Shown in pieces: positions 44,125 to 53,200 of a stretch of 64,000 nt of DNA. This DNA comes from Streptacidiphilus sp. ASG 303 (lineage in GTDB: Bacteria > Actinomycetota > Actinomycetes > Streptomycetales > Streptomycetaceae). Every line of letters starts with the position of its first letter. The stretch's first letter is position 1. Position numbers and translations under genes: made by a program. The stretch lies in the NCBI RefSeq assembly GCF_020991365.1, contig NZ_JAJLRA010000012.1:115263-179262 (forward strand), given 5' to 3'. The notes under the pieces are model-generated. The model did no database searches, was not told the DNA's origin, and was given only the letters and a program-made list of their open reading frames with translations.

Positions 44125-45996
44125 ATGCGCCCACGGTCCGCACTGCCGGGCATCCCCCGGGAGCGCCTCCGGCTGCTCGCGCTCCTCCGGCACGCCTCCC
44201 GCCCGGCCGTCGCCGCCAGCGTCCTCGTGCAGCTGGTCGTCGGTGCGGCCCCGCTGGCGTTCATGCTGTCCAGCAGTGCGGCCGTGGGCCATGTGCGTGC
44301 GGCCGCGGCCGGCGGGACCGGATCGGCGGCGTGGCGGTCCCTCGAGGTGGCCATGAGCCTGGCGGCGGCCGCCCTGGTGGTCGGTCAGGTCCTGGCGCCG
44401 GTGCAGCGGATGCTGGCCTGGGTGATCCAGTCCCGGGTCGACGTCCACGTCCACCGGAGGCTCATGGACGCCAACTACGCAACACCGGGGATCGCCGTCA
44501 TGGAGCGCCCCGAGGTCCGGTCGGCACTGGACGAGGCGGTCGCCGGGATGCGGCGGTTCGCGACCCCCGGCGCGGCCGCGGCGGCGTCGCTGACGCTGCT
44601 GGCCCGGTACACCGCGTTCGCCGGCGCGCTGGCCGTCGTCGGGGCCGGGCTCGGCTGGTCCGCCGCGGCGGCGGCCGGAGTCGGGGGCCTGGTGCTGCGC
44701 GTCACGCACCGGCGGGGGGCGAACGCCTACGCGTCGGCGATCGTGGACACCATCGCGGACCGGCGGCGGTACTCCTTCCTGTCCTCCTCGGCCATGGGCA
44801 CCGCGGTCGGGAAGGAGGCGCGGATCTTCGGGCTGGCCGGGTGGCTGGCCGACCGCGGAGAGGAGGAGGGCCTCCGCTACTTCCGCACGCTGTGGGCCAT
44901 CCGCTCCAGGATCTTCATCCGGCCCTTCGCGCTGGCGGCGGCGGTCACGGCCGCCGGCGGGGCGCTGGCGCTGGCCGGACCGGCCTGGCCGCGCGGCGGC
45001 CTGCCCGCGTGGACGACCGTGCTGGTCGCGCAGGCGGTGATCGGCGCGCTCGGCATCGGGGCGAGCTTCGATGAGTCGGACTACCTCATCTCCTACGGCC
45101 TCACGTGCCTGCGCCACGTCGAGCGGGTGGAGGCGGCGGTGGCCGCCGCACGGCCCGCTGCGGCACCCGGCGCCGTCCCCGCCGTCCCGGTCGGGCCGGT
45201 GACCCGGTCGATCCGGTTCGAGGACCTCGTCTTCACCTACCCGGGCGCGGACCGGCCGGTGCTGGCCGGCGTCACGCTCGACCTGGAGGCCGGAACCTCC
45301 CTCGCGGTGGTCGGTGCCAACGGCGCGGGGAAGACCACGCTGGTCAAGCTGCTGTGCCGGTTCTACGAACCGCAGTCCGGCCGCATCAGGGCCGACGGCG
45401 TCGACATCGGGGGCTTCGACGCCGCGCAGTGGCAGCGCCGCATCGCGGCCGTCTTCCAGGACTTCGGCCGCTACCCGCTCCCCGCCGCCGACAACGTCGG
45501 CTTCGGCGCCGCCGAGCTGGCCGCGGACCGGGCCGCCGTCACCCGGGCCGCGGAGCGCGCCGGCGCCGACGGCTTCCTCGAGGGCCTGGAGCGGGGACTC
45601 GACACCACGCTCAGCCGCGACCACGAGGGCGGCACCGACCTGTCCGGCGGGCAGTGGCAGCGCGTGGCGCTCGCCAGGGCGATGCTCGCGGTGTCCGGCG
45701 GCGCCTCGGTCCTGATCCTGGACGAGCCCACCGCGAGCATGGACGTGCGCGCCGAGGCGGCGTTCATCGACAGCTTCCTGGACCTGACGCGGGGGACGAC
45801 CACGATCGTGGTGTCGCACCGGTTCGCCACCGTCCGCCGGGCCGACCGGATCGTCGTCCTGGACGGCGGCCGTGTCGCCGAGGACGGCACCCATGACGAG
45901 CTCATGGAGCTCGGCGGGCAGTACGCGCGCATGTTCTCCCTGCAGGCCGCCCGGTTCGCCGTGGCCACCGCCGCGGAACAGGGGGACGGGTCATGA
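44125..45996 (+). CDS. ABC exporter half-transporter, subunit 1
   Basis: This 623-residue type IV ABC half-transporter has an N-terminal membrane domain (about residues 10-340, six segments) and a nucleotide-binding domain with Walker A VVGANGAGKTTLVKLL, signature DLSGGQWQRVALARAM, Walker B SVLILDEPTASMD and the His switch VVSHRFATV. A heterodimer with the next gene is expected: its stop overlaps that gene's ATG (ATGA). The LSGGQWQ signature is seen in exporters linked to peptide natural products (family observation), but no precursor peptide or peptidase domain is visible here. ATG 44125 was preferred over 44041 because AGAGGG precedes it and the upstream residues are not helical. Confidence 0.88.
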   Translation: MRPRSALPGIPRERLRLLALLRHASRPAVAASVLVQLVVGAAPLAFMLSSSAAVGHVRAAAAGGTGSAAWRSLEVAMSLAAAALVVGQVLAPVQRMLAWVIQSRVDVHVHRRLMDANYATPGIAVMERPEVRSALDEAVAGMRRFATPGAAAAASLTLLARYTAFAGALAVVGAGLGWSAAAAAGVGGLVLRVTHRRGANAYASAIVDTIADRRRYSFLSSSAMGTAVGKEARIFGLAGWLADRGEEEGLRYFRTLWAIRSRIFIRPFALAAAVTAAGGALALAGPAWPRGGLPAWTTVLVAQAVIGALGIGASFDESDYLISYGLTCLRHVERVEAAVAAARPAAAPGAVPAVPVGPVTRSIRFEDLVFTYPGADRPVLAGVTLDLEAGTSLAVVGANGAGKTTLVKLLCRFYEPQSGRIRADGVDIGGFDAAQWQRRIAAVFQDFGRYPLPAADNVGFGAAELAADRAAVTRAAERAGADGFLEGLERGLDTTLSRDHEGGTDLSGGQWQRVALARAMLAVSGGASVLILDEPTASMDVRAEAAFIDSFLDLTRGTTTIVVSHRFATVRRADRIVVLDGGRVAEDGTHDELMELGGQYARMFSLQAARFAVATAAEQGDGS

Positions 45997-47816
45997 CACC
46001 GGAGGTCGGGCCGGGGCCGGGAGGGCGGCTCCGGGGTGTGCGCGACGCCTTCGCCACGTGCCGGACGCTGCTGCGGGAGGACCCGGTCCGAGGTGTCGGC
46101 GGCACCCTGATGATCTTCTCGGGGGCGGTCTCCGGTCCGCTCCTCGGCCTGGCGCTGGCCGCGTTCGTCGAAGCCGTCACGCAGGGCAGGCACGGCGCCG
46201 CCGCCCTCGCGGGATGCTGCATCGCCGTGCTGGCCGTGGTCCAGCTGACCATGGGGCACTTCACGTCGATGGTGTTCGGCGTCCTGGGGGAGCGGGCCGT
46301 CCTGGCCACCACGGCGCGCCTCGTGCGCGCCACGCAGGACGGCGCGACGCTGGACCGGCAGGAGGACCCCGGTTTCGCCGACGAGCTGTCCCTGCTCCAG
46401 CAGGACGTCCTCCAGCTGAACAACGTGGTGCGCGGCCTGCTGGAGACGCTGGCGGTCACCGTCCAGCTGCTCGTGACCGTCGCCCTGCTGGGGAGGATCC
46501 AGCCGCTGCTCGTGCTCCTGCCGCTCGCGGCGCTCGCCCCCTACGTCGCGGGACGCCACGCCACGGAACTGGCCGAGCGCACCCGCAGGGCCGTCGAGCC
46601 GGAGCGCCGCCGCGCCCACGACCTGCTGGTGCTCGCCCAGCAGCCGGGTCCGATGATGGAGATCCGCCTGGCCGGGCTCAGCCCGGAACTGGCCCGCCGC
46701 CAGGAGGAGCTGATCGCCCTGGCCGCCGCCCGGACCCGCCGCGCCGAGACCGCGGCGGCACTGGTCCGCACCGCCGGACAGGCGGTCTTCGGGGTGGCCT
46801 ACGGCCTGGCGCTGCTGCTCGTGGTGCGCGACGCGGTCGCCGGGCACGCCGGGGTCGGCGACGTGGTCCTCGCGATCGTGCTGGCCCAGCAGGTCGCCAT
46901 GGGCGTCACCCAGATCCTCGGCCTCACCCTGGACATGCAGCGCGCCGGGCTGATCGGCGCCCGGATGCGGCGGGTGCTGGCCGCCGCCGCGGAGGACGCG
47001 GACACGGCCTGCGGCACGGGCGCCGCCCCGCCCGCCCTGCGCGACGGGATACGGCTGGAGGGGGTCCGCTTCCGCTATCCGGGCGCCGGCAGGGACGTCG
47101 TCCGCGGCGTCGACCTGACGTTGCCCGCCGGCTCGGTGGTCGCCCTCGTGGGGGAGAACGGCGCGGGCAAGAGCACCCTGGTGAAACTGCTGTGCGGACT
47201 CTACCGGCCGAGCGCGGGCCGCATCCTCGTCGACGGCAGGGACCTGGCGGACCTGGACGTGCACGCGTGGCGGGAGGCCGTCTCCGCCGCCTTCCAGGAC
47301 TTCGTCCGTTTCGAGTTCCCGGCGCAGCAGGTCGTCGGGGTCGGCGACCTGCCCCGTGCCGACGACGCGGACGCCGTCCGCCGGGCGCTGCGCGACGCCG
47401 GAGCCGACGGCGTCCTGTCCGGCCTGCCGGACGGCCTGGCGACCCGCATCGGCACCAGCTTCCCCGACGGCCGCGACCTGTCCGGCGGCCAGTGGCAGAA
47501 ACTGGCCCTGGGCCGGGCGATGATGCGCCGGAGCACGCTGCTCCTGGTGCTCGACGAACCGGCCGCCGCCCTCGACGCGCAGTCGGAGCACCTGCTGTTC
47601 GAGCGCCACCTGGCGAACGCGCGCGAGGCGGCCCGCGCACGCGGCGCCGTGGCCCTGTTCGTCTCGCACCGGTTCTCCACGGTCAGCATGGCCGACCGGA
47701 TCGTGGTGCTCGAGGACGGTGCCGTCGCCGAGCAGGGGACCCATGCCGACCTGATGGCGCTCGGCGGACGGTACGCGTCGCTCTTCGACCTGCAGGCGCG
47801 CGGCTACCGTCCCTAG
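45993..47816 (+). CDS. ABC exporter half-transporter, subunit 2
   Basis: This 607-residue partner of the preceding gene has a membrane domain (about residues 30-330) then an NBD with Walker A LVGENGAGKSTLVKLL, Q-loop AAFQDFVRF, signature DLSGGQWQKLALGRAM, Walker B LLLVLDEPAAALD and FVSHRFSTV. Here the Walker B Asp is followed by Glu as usual, so both ATP sites can be catalytic, unlike degenerate heterodimers. The start ATG 45993 overlaps the upstream stop. The next gene (a flippase-like membrane protein) is 146 bases downstream in the same direction and may belong to the unit. The cargo is unknown. Confidence 0.9.
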   Translation: MTPEVGPGPGGRLRGVRDAFATCRTLLREDPVRGVGGTLMIFSGAVSGPLLGLALAAFVEAVTQGRHGAAALAGCCIAVLAVVQLTMGHFTSMVFGVLGERAVLATTARLVRATQDGATLDRQEDPGFADELSLLQQDVLQLNNVVRGLLETLAVTVQLLVTVALLGRIQPLLVLLPLAALAPYVAGRHATELAERTRRAVEPERRRAHDLLVLAQQPGPMMEIRLAGLSPELARRQEELIALAAARTRRAETAAALVRTAGQAVFGVAYGLALLLVVRDAVAGHAGVGDVVLAIVLAQQVAMGVTQILGLTLDMQRAGLIGARMRRVLAAAAEDADTACGTGAAPPALRDGIRLEGVRFRYPGAGRDVVRGVDLTLPAGSVVALVGENGAGKSTLVKLLCGLYRPSAGRILVDGRDLADLDVHAWREAVSAAFQDFVRFEFPAQQVVGVGDLPRADDADAVRRALRDAGADGVLSGLPDGLATRIGTSFPDGRDLSGGQWQKLALGRAMMRRSTLLLVLDEPAAALDAQSEHLLFERHLANAREAARARGAVALFVSHRFSTVSMADRIVVLEDGAVAEQGTHADLMALGGRYASLFDLQARGYRP

Positions 47817-47962
47817 CCGGACCTGGTCCGGGCCCCTCCGGCGGGCACCCCGGACCCGGCACGCCCCGGGACGGGGGGGACAGGCCGCCGACGGGCCCCC
47901 TGCAGGGCGGGTCCGTCCGCGGATCATGCCGCCGGGCGGTGCGCCGCCGTACGGTGGCCCGC

Positions 47963-49045
47963 ATGGAGGGCGAGGGCGAGGACGAGGGCGTCGGACGCGG
48001 CGAGGGCCTCGCCGCAGCACCCCTCGGGGTGCCCCGCCGGCTGTGGTGGATCGGCTCCGTCGCCCTGGTGGCGATCGCGGCGGTCGTCGCGGTGTACCGG
48101 CGGCAGGACCTGGCTGCCGCCTCCCACCTGATCGCCGCGGTCCGGCCGCCCCGGCTGGTCCTGGCCGCCGGGTTCGAGGCGGCGTCCCTCGCCGCTCTGG
48201 TCGCGCTGCAGCAGTGGCTGCTGCGGACGGGCGGGGCGCGGCTGCGCCTCCGGGTCGTCGCGGCGGTCGTGCCGGCGGCCAACGCCGTCGCCGGCGCGGT
48301 GCCGGGCGGGGCGGCGGTCGCGACCGCGTGGGTGTTCGCGCAGTGGCGGCGCAGGGGTGTGGGGCAGGTGCTCGCGGGAGCAGTGCTCGCCGTCTCGGGC
48401 GTGCTGTCGGCGGTCGCGCTCCTCGTGCTGCTCGTGGCCGGCGCGCTGGCCGGCGGCTCCGCGGGGCCCGGCGCGCTGCGGCCGGTGGTCCTCGGGACCG
48501 CGGCGTTCCTCGCTGTGGCGGCGGGTGCCGCGGCCGGTGTCTCCCGGTTCAGGCCGGTGCGCCGCCTCTTCCGGCGCCTCCTGCGGCGGCTCGGGGCGCG
48601 TTCCCGGCGGCTGCGGGACGTCGAGGACGGCCTGCGCGCCCTGGTCCGGCACGTCCGCGCCGTGCGGCCGGGGCTGCGCCCGTGGTGGCTGCCCTTCACG
48701 TTCGCGCTGCTCAACTGGGTGTGCGACGCGGCCTGCCTCCTCGCCTGCGCCTGGGCACTGGGCATTGCTGTCCCCTGGCGCGGGATCCTCGTGGTGTACG
48801 CGCTCACCCAGATGACGGGGAGCCTGCGGCTGACGCCGGGCGGCCTCGGCGTGGTGGAGGCCGGGCTGACGGCGCTGCTCGTGCTGTACGGGCTGCCCGC
48901 CGACCGGGCGATCGCCCTCACGCTGCTCTACCGCATCGTGGGCTACTGGGCGCTGCAGCCCCTCGGCTGGGCGTGCTGGCTCGGCCTGACCCTCGGTGCG
49001 CGACGCGCGGACCGCCGTGCCGAGGCCGGCGGGCGCACCGGGTGA
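47963..49045 (+). CDS. Lysylphosphatidylglycerol-synthase TM-like (UPF0104) protein
   Basis: This 360-residue membrane protein with about eight hydrophobic segments matches the flippase-type domain of MprF/AglD proteins: it has the characteristic late motif YALTQMTGSLRLTPGGLGVVEAGLTALL and the polar signature PAANAVAGAVPGG. No soluble LPG-synthase domain follows, so lipid transfer itself is unlikely and a lipid-flipping or scaffold role is more probable (family knowledge). ATG 47963 was chosen; GTG 47954 is also in frame. It may be co-transcribed with the ABC exporter. Confidence 0.85.
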   Translation: MEGEGEDEGVGRGEGLAAAPLGVPRRLWWIGSVALVAIAAVVAVYRRQDLAAASHLIAAVRPPRLVLAAGFEAASLAALVALQQWLLRTGGARLRLRVVAAVVPAANAVAGAVPGGAAVATAWVFAQWRRRGVGQVLAGAVLAVSGVLSAVALLVLLVAGALAGGSAGPGALRPVVLGTAAFLAVAAGAAAGVSRFRPVRRLFRRLLRRLGARSRRLRDVEDGLRALVRHVRAVRPGLRPWWLPFTFALLNWVCDAACLLACAWALGIAVPWRGILVVYALTQMTGSLRLTPGGLGVVEAGLTALLVLYGLPADRAIALTLLYRIVGYWALQPLGWACWLGLTLGARRADRRAEAGGRTG

Positions 49046-49109
49046 CAGGCCCGGGCCCGTCGCCCACGCCCTCCGGCCCCGGGGACGGCGGCGGCCGGGA
49101 CGGCGGCGC

Positions 49110-49976
49110 CTACTCGGTCCGGGAGAGGCCCCGGTGCGCGAGGACGAAGAACACCAGCGCGAAGACGGCCACGACGGCCAGTTCCCACCAGATCGGCAGG
49201 GTGTGGCCGAGGATCGTGACGTTGGTCGGGAAGCGGGCCCGGGCGGCGGCGGACATGTCCTGCGCCGAGAAGACCACCTGCCGGAGCGGAGCGACGGCGT
49301 AGGTGAGCGGGTTGAGCCGGGTGACCACCGCCAGCCAGGCGGGGAGCCCGTTGAGCGGGAAGAGCGCCCCCGACAGGAACAGCATGGGCATGAGCAGCAT
49401 CTGCATGACGACCTGGAAGGACTCCATCCGCTGGATGCGGCTGGCGACGAAGACCCCGAACGTGGTCATGGCCACGGCCATCAGCAGTTCGATCCCGATC
49501 ACCTCCACGACGAGCAGGGGTGTGAGGCGGATGCCGACCAGGGGGGCGAGCACCAGCATGATCGTCCCCTGGGCGGCGGCCACCGTCGCCCCGCCGGCCG
49601 TCTTGCCCAGCACGAGGGACGCCCGGCTGACCGGGGCGACCAGCATCTCGCGCAGGAAGCCGAACTCGCGGTCCCAGACGATCGACATGGCCGAGAACAT
49701 GGCGGTCATGACCACGCTCATGGCGACCACCCCGGGATACACGAACTGGCGGAAGGTGAACCCGCCGGTCGTCCCCACCAGCCCGCTCATGCCGTAGCCG
49801 AGGACGAGCAGGAAGAGGACGGGCTGCGCGAATCCGCTCACGATCCGCGTCCGGGTGCGGGTGTACCGGATCAGCTCCCGCTCCCACACCATCGCGACGA
49901 CCCGGAGCTCGCCGGGAACCGACGTGCCGGTGCCCGCGGCCGCGACGGCGGGAGTGCGCGTGGAGACGGCGGTCAT
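49110..49976 (-). CDS. ABC-2 type transporter permease (DrrB-like)
   Basis: This 288-residue permease has six hydrophobic segments and the DrrB-type motifs RYTRTRTRIVSGFAQPVLFLLVL near the start and FQVVMQMLLMPMLFLSGALFPLNGLPAWL. It works with the ATPase encoded just upstream (9 bases between the genes) to export drugs or lipids. The DrrAB type is typical of antibiotic self-resistance and multidrug export. No biosynthetic genes are nearby, so export of an external toxin is as likely. ATG 49976. It converges on the flippase-like gene. Confidence 0.92.
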   Translation of the reverse strand: MTAVSTRTPAVAAAGTGTSVPGELRVVAMVWERELIRYTRTRTRIVSGFAQPVLFLLVLGYGMSGLVGTTGGFTFRQFVYPGVVAMSVVMTAMFSAMSIVWDREFGFLREMLVAPVSRASLVLGKTAGGATVAAAQGTIMLVLAPLVGIRLTPLLVVEVIGIELLMAVAMTTFGVFVASRIQRMESFQVVMQMLLMPMLFLSGALFPLNGLPAWLAVVTRLNPLTYAVAPLRQVVFSAQDMSAAARARFPTNVTILGHTLPIWWELAVVAVFALVFFVLAHRGLSRTE

Positions 49977-49985
49977 CTCTCCTCC

Positions 49986-51002
49986 TCAGCGTCTCCGGGC
50001 GCCGTGCGCCCGGGCGAACATGGGGACGGCCTCGCCGTGCTGCTCCCGGATCTCGCGGCCGGTGAAGTGGAGGAACACGTCGTCCAGGGTGGGGCGGCGG
50101 GCCCGGACGGTCCGCACCGGCACCTCCGCGGCGGACACGATGGGGCCGACGGCGGACTCCTCGTCGTCGACGAAGACGGTGATGCCGCCCTCGGTGTGCA
50201 CGGCCGTGTAGCCGACCCGTTTCAGCGAGGCCAGCGCCGCCTCGTCGTCGTCGGTCCCCAGGGTGACGGTGTCCGCCCCGACGGAGGCCTTCAGTGCGCT
50301 CGGGGTGCCGAGGGCGATGATCGAGCCGTGGTCGATGATCGCGATGCGGTCGGCGTACTCGGCCTCGTCCATGTAGTGGGTGGTCAGGAAGATCGTCACG
50401 CCTTCCTCCTCCCGCAGACGCAGCACGTCGTCCCACATGAGGGCACGGGTCTGGGGGTCCAGGCCGAGGGTGGGCTCGTCGAGGAAGAGGATCCTGGGGG
50501 TGTGGAGCATGCCGCGGGCGATCTCCAGGCGCCGGGCCATGCCGCCCGAGTACGTCGACACCAGGTGCCTGCGGCGGTCCGACAGCGCGACGAGATCGAG
50601 GACCCGGGCGATGCGCGGCTCGACCCGGTCGTGCGGGACGCCGTAGAGCACGGCGTGGAAGCGCAGGTTCTCCTCGGCCGTGAGCTGGTCGTCGAGCGTC
50701 TGCTCCTGGAAGACGAGCCCGATGCGGCGGCGGACCTCCCGGGCCGCCGAGAGCACGTCGTAGCCGGCCACCGTGGCCCGCCCCGACGTCGGCCGGGCCA
50801 GGGTGCAGAGCATCTTGATGGTCGTCGACTTGCCGGCGCCGTTGGGGCCGAGGAGGGCGAAGACCTCGCCCTGCGCGACCGAGAAGTCGACACCGGCGAC
50901 GGCGACGACCTCCCCGTACCGCTTGGCCAGCCCGTGGACGTCCACCGCCGGCCCGGCACCGTCCCGGACCGGCCGCTGCGCGAAGTCGGCATCTGCACTC
51001 AC
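49986..51002 (-). CDS. ABC transporter ATP-binding protein (DrrA-like)
   Basis: This 338-residue ATPase has Walker A LLGPNGAGKSTTIKML, Q-loop LVFQEQTLDDQLTAEENLRFHAVLYG, the DrrA-type signature YSGGMARRLEIARGM, Walker B ILFLDEPTLGLDP and the switch LTTHYMDEAEYADRI. A C-terminal domain of about 90 residues (from TDDDEAALASLKRVG) is the DrrA extension that contacts the permease. The start is GTG 51002. It forms a two-gene unit with the permease. Substrate not inferable. Confidence 0.92.
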   Translation of the reverse strand: MSADADFAQRPVRDGAGPAVDVHGLAKRYGEVVAVAGVDFSVAQGEVFALLGPNGAGKSTTIKMLCTLARPTSGRATVAGYDVLSAAREVRRRIGLVFQEQTLDDQLTAEENLRFHAVLYGVPHDRVEPRIARVLDLVALSDRRRHLVSTYSGGMARRLEIARGMLHTPRILFLDEPTLGLDPQTRALMWDDVLRLREEEGVTIFLTTHYMDEAEYADRIAIIDHGSIIALGTPSALKASVGADTVTLGTDDDEAALASLKRVGYTAVHTEGGITVFVDDEESAVGPIVSAAEVPVRTVRARRPTLDDVFLHFTGREIREQHGEAVPMFARAHGARRR

Positions 51003-51414
51003 GACGGGCCCCTGTCCGCGGACCGCGGTGCCCGCCCGGACACGGTCCGCATCCACGGCCCATGGTCCGAGCCTGCCCCCCGGGCGCCCCGGCGGCCAGG
51101 GCCGCTCGTCCTCCCGGCGACGGCCGTCCGGCCCTCCGCAGGGCGGGCGGGGCCGGCGGCGGGAAGCGGCCCGGACCGGTCCTCGCCGCGCGAGCCGCTG
51201 CGGGAGCTGTTCCGGCGTGCGGCGCCGGAGGCGCCGCCCCGGCCGCACGGCGGCGGGGCCGACGGGAGGGCCGCCGTCCCCCGCGGTGTCCGTGTGCGGG
51301 ACGGCGCCGGGCATGCCGGGGTCCGCGTCCGGGACACCCCGGGGAGGGACGCAGCGATGAGTTCTCCCGGCCCGGAGAGTCCCACCCCTGTTGCCGACAC
51401 CACGGGAGGAACCC
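51003..51414. other. Intergenic region between divergent genes
   Basis: About 410 bases upstream of both the DrrA-like and the DHFR-fold genes. No clear promoter hexamers and no gene seen. Confidence 0.35.
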
Positions 51415-52059
51415 ATGGCCCAGCTCCTGAGAGTCCAGAACTTCACCGTCTCGAGCGACGGGATCGGCGCGGGTGAGGAGCAGAGCCTCGAGCGTCCGTT
51501 CGGCCACGCCGATCCCGCGAGGCTGTTCGCCTGGGCCGGCGCCACGGCCAGCTGGCCCATGCGCACCGACTCCGGCGGCAGCCGGGGCCTCGACGACTAC
51601 TTCACCCGGGACTTCGCGCGGAACATCGGCGCCGAGATCATGGGCCGCAACAAGTTCGGGCCCCAGCGCGGGCCCTGGCGCGACCACGAGTGGCGCGGCT
51701 GGTGGGGTGACGAGCCCCCGTTCCGCACCCCGGTGTTCGTCATGACCCACCACAGGCGTCCGTCGTTCACGCTCTCCGACACCACGTTCCACTTCGTCGA
51801 CGGGGACCCGGCCACGGTCCTCGGGCAGGCGCGGGAGGCGGCGCAGGGCAGGGACGTCCGGCTCGGCGGCGGGGTCACCACCCTCCGGCAGTTCCTCGAC
51901 GCCGACCTCGTCGACACCCTGCACGTGGTGGTCACGCAGGTGAAGCTCGGGACCGGGCTGCGGCTCTGGGAGTCGCCCGACGAGCTGCTCGACCGGTTCC
52001 ACCTCGAGGTCGTGCCCAGCCCGAGCGGCGTGACGCACCACCTCTTCTGGCGCAGGTGA
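51415..52059 (+). CDS. DHFR-fold (RibD C-terminal-like) reductase
   Basis: This 214-residue protein of the RibD C-terminal/dihydrofolate-reductase-like family reads VQNFTVSSDGIGAGEEQSLERPFG near its start (the substrate/cofactor entry loop), then GAEIMGRNKFGPQRGPW, TPVFVMTHHRRPSF and RLGGGVTTLRQFLDADLVDTLHVVVTQVKLGTGLRLW (in parts). It probably reduces a small molecule with NADPH; folate or flavin biosynthesis roles are unlikely for this subgroup. GGGAGGAACCC precedes ATG 51415. It stands alone, followed by a broken ATP-grasp gene. Confidence 0.9.
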   Translation: MAQLLRVQNFTVSSDGIGAGEEQSLERPFGHADPARLFAWAGATASWPMRTDSGGSRGLDDYFTRDFARNIGAEIMGRNKFGPQRGPWRDHEWRGWWGDEPPFRTPVFVMTHHRRPSFTLSDTTFHFVDGDPATVLGQAREAAQGRDVRLGGGVTTLRQFLDADLVDTLHVVVTQVKLGTGLRLWESPDELLDRFHLEVVPSPSGVTHHLFWRR

Positions 52060-52351
52060 CACGAGGGGCCCTGCCGGTACGCCGTCGGCCGGCTCGTGAG
52101 GTCGGACGGGAGGTCGGACGACAGGGCCTGGGGGGAGGGGGGCCGCGGTGCGCGCGGCCCCCGTTCCTGCGGTGGACCGGCCGGCGAGGCCGCGTCCGAA
52201 CGCCGCCCGCCCCGGACCCGGCCCCGGCTCCCAACCCCCGGCCCCGCGCCGCCGCCCGCACGGACCTCACGCGGCGGCGGCGGTGCTGACCGGTACCGAT
52301 CCGGCCGCGACCGCGCGGCGCCTCGCCGCACTGCGCCCGGCGACCCGATGG

Positions 52352-52703
52352 TGGCCGCCCTCACCGCCTGCACCCACGAGGTCCTGGAGGTGCTCGGCAT
52401 CGACTTCGGCCCGGCGCACGCCGAGGTGATGTTGACCGCGGACGGGCCAGCACTCGTCGAGATCGCGCCCGGATGAACGGGGCCATGCACCCTGCGTTCC
52501 ACGCCGGGTGCTGCGGTGCCGACCAGGCGCGGGCCGGCGCGCCGGCGTGGCCGCGCCCCGAGGATTTCCTCGCGGACTTCGCGGGCCGCACCTACCGCTC
52601 CAGTCCGCTGACCGTCCACATGGCCCACGCCGACGCGGCGGCCCTGGCGCGCGACCACGTGCGGGTCGAGGCCCTGGCCAGGAACGTGGTCCGGCTCGCG
52701 TAG
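52352..52703 (+). pseudogene. Remnant of an ATP-grasp ligase
   Basis: Two adjacent frames carry the C-terminal part of an ATP-grasp domain. The first reads HEVLEVLGIDFGPAHAEVML then TADGPALVEIAPG and stops at 52476; the second reads MNGAMHPAFHAGCCGADQA and continues to 52703. Adding one base near 52468 joins them as VEIGARMNGAMHP, the normal metal-binding strand and loop. Most of the N-terminal half and the end are missing; a fragment at about 52280-52340 (LTGTDPAATARRLAALRPA) may be the old N-terminus, implying an internal deletion. A decayed gene, not a sequencing error alone. Confidence 0.62.
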
Positions 52704-52950
52704 CGGGCGCAGGAGAAGAAGGTGGCGGGTGCGGAGCCGTCGCGCCCGCCCCCTGAGGACGTGCCCGACGACCCGCTGGGCCGGGCACCGTCGCTGACGG
52801 GACCGCAGGGACCGGCCGCCCCCCTGCCGAGGCACCCCGCCCGGACCGCGGCAGCGCGATGCGTTCCCCCCGCTGGGCGGTCTCACTTCTCAACGATTCG
52901 CGATCAGCCCGACATGCAGGGCGCGTCAGCAGTCTGCTTATGCATGTGCT

Positions 52951-52966
52951 TTTGGCATATGCCAAA
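52951..52966. promoter_or_regulatory. Perfect 16-bp palindrome
   Basis: TTTGGCATATGCCAAA is fully self-complementary, in the AT-rich stretch upstream of the secreted protein gene at 53201. It has the form of an operator; its regulator is unknown. Confidence 0.5.
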
Positions 52967-53200
52967 CAAAGGAAAGGGCGACACGCGGACCGGGTCGCCG
53001 AGGTTCATTTCCGAGCGCACCTCCAAGAGTTCGTGATCTCCCTGTGATGTGAGTTCGCATCAGAACATATCGGCTGCTGGGAATCCCGTTCTCTTCGTGT
53101 ACATTTCTCCGGTCCGCTCCTCCGCCTGCGCGCAGCCCCGCCGCGCGGCACGGCCAGGTCCGGCAGCCCATCGCGCACCTGCAAACCGCAGAAGGGCCCG

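Larger units (their letters stand above)
52060..53200. other. Region with one gene remnant and a palindrome, otherwise empty
   Basis: Apart from the ATP-grasp remnant (52352-52703) and the palindrome (52951-52966), about 1.1 kb here has no recognisable gene. The stretch 52900-53110 is markedly AT-richer than the rest of the window, as expected of a promoter region. Confidence 0.45.

Noticed and set aside
45872..47960. A long plus-strand frame running through the second ABC half-transporter
   Set aside because: Only its last third (from 47963) is a gene; the rest is the shadow of the exporter in another frame.
49110..51002. A self-resistance pair of an antibiotic cluster
   Set aside because: The DrrAB-type pump is real, but no polyketide, peptide or terpenoid biosynthetic genes lie in the window, so the link cannot be made.
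48943..52062. A 1039-codon minus-strand frame across four genes
   Set aside because: Its translation is low-complexity Arg/Pro/Gly and it overlaps the DrrAB genes, the flippase-like gene and the DHFR-fold gene, all of which have real motifs.
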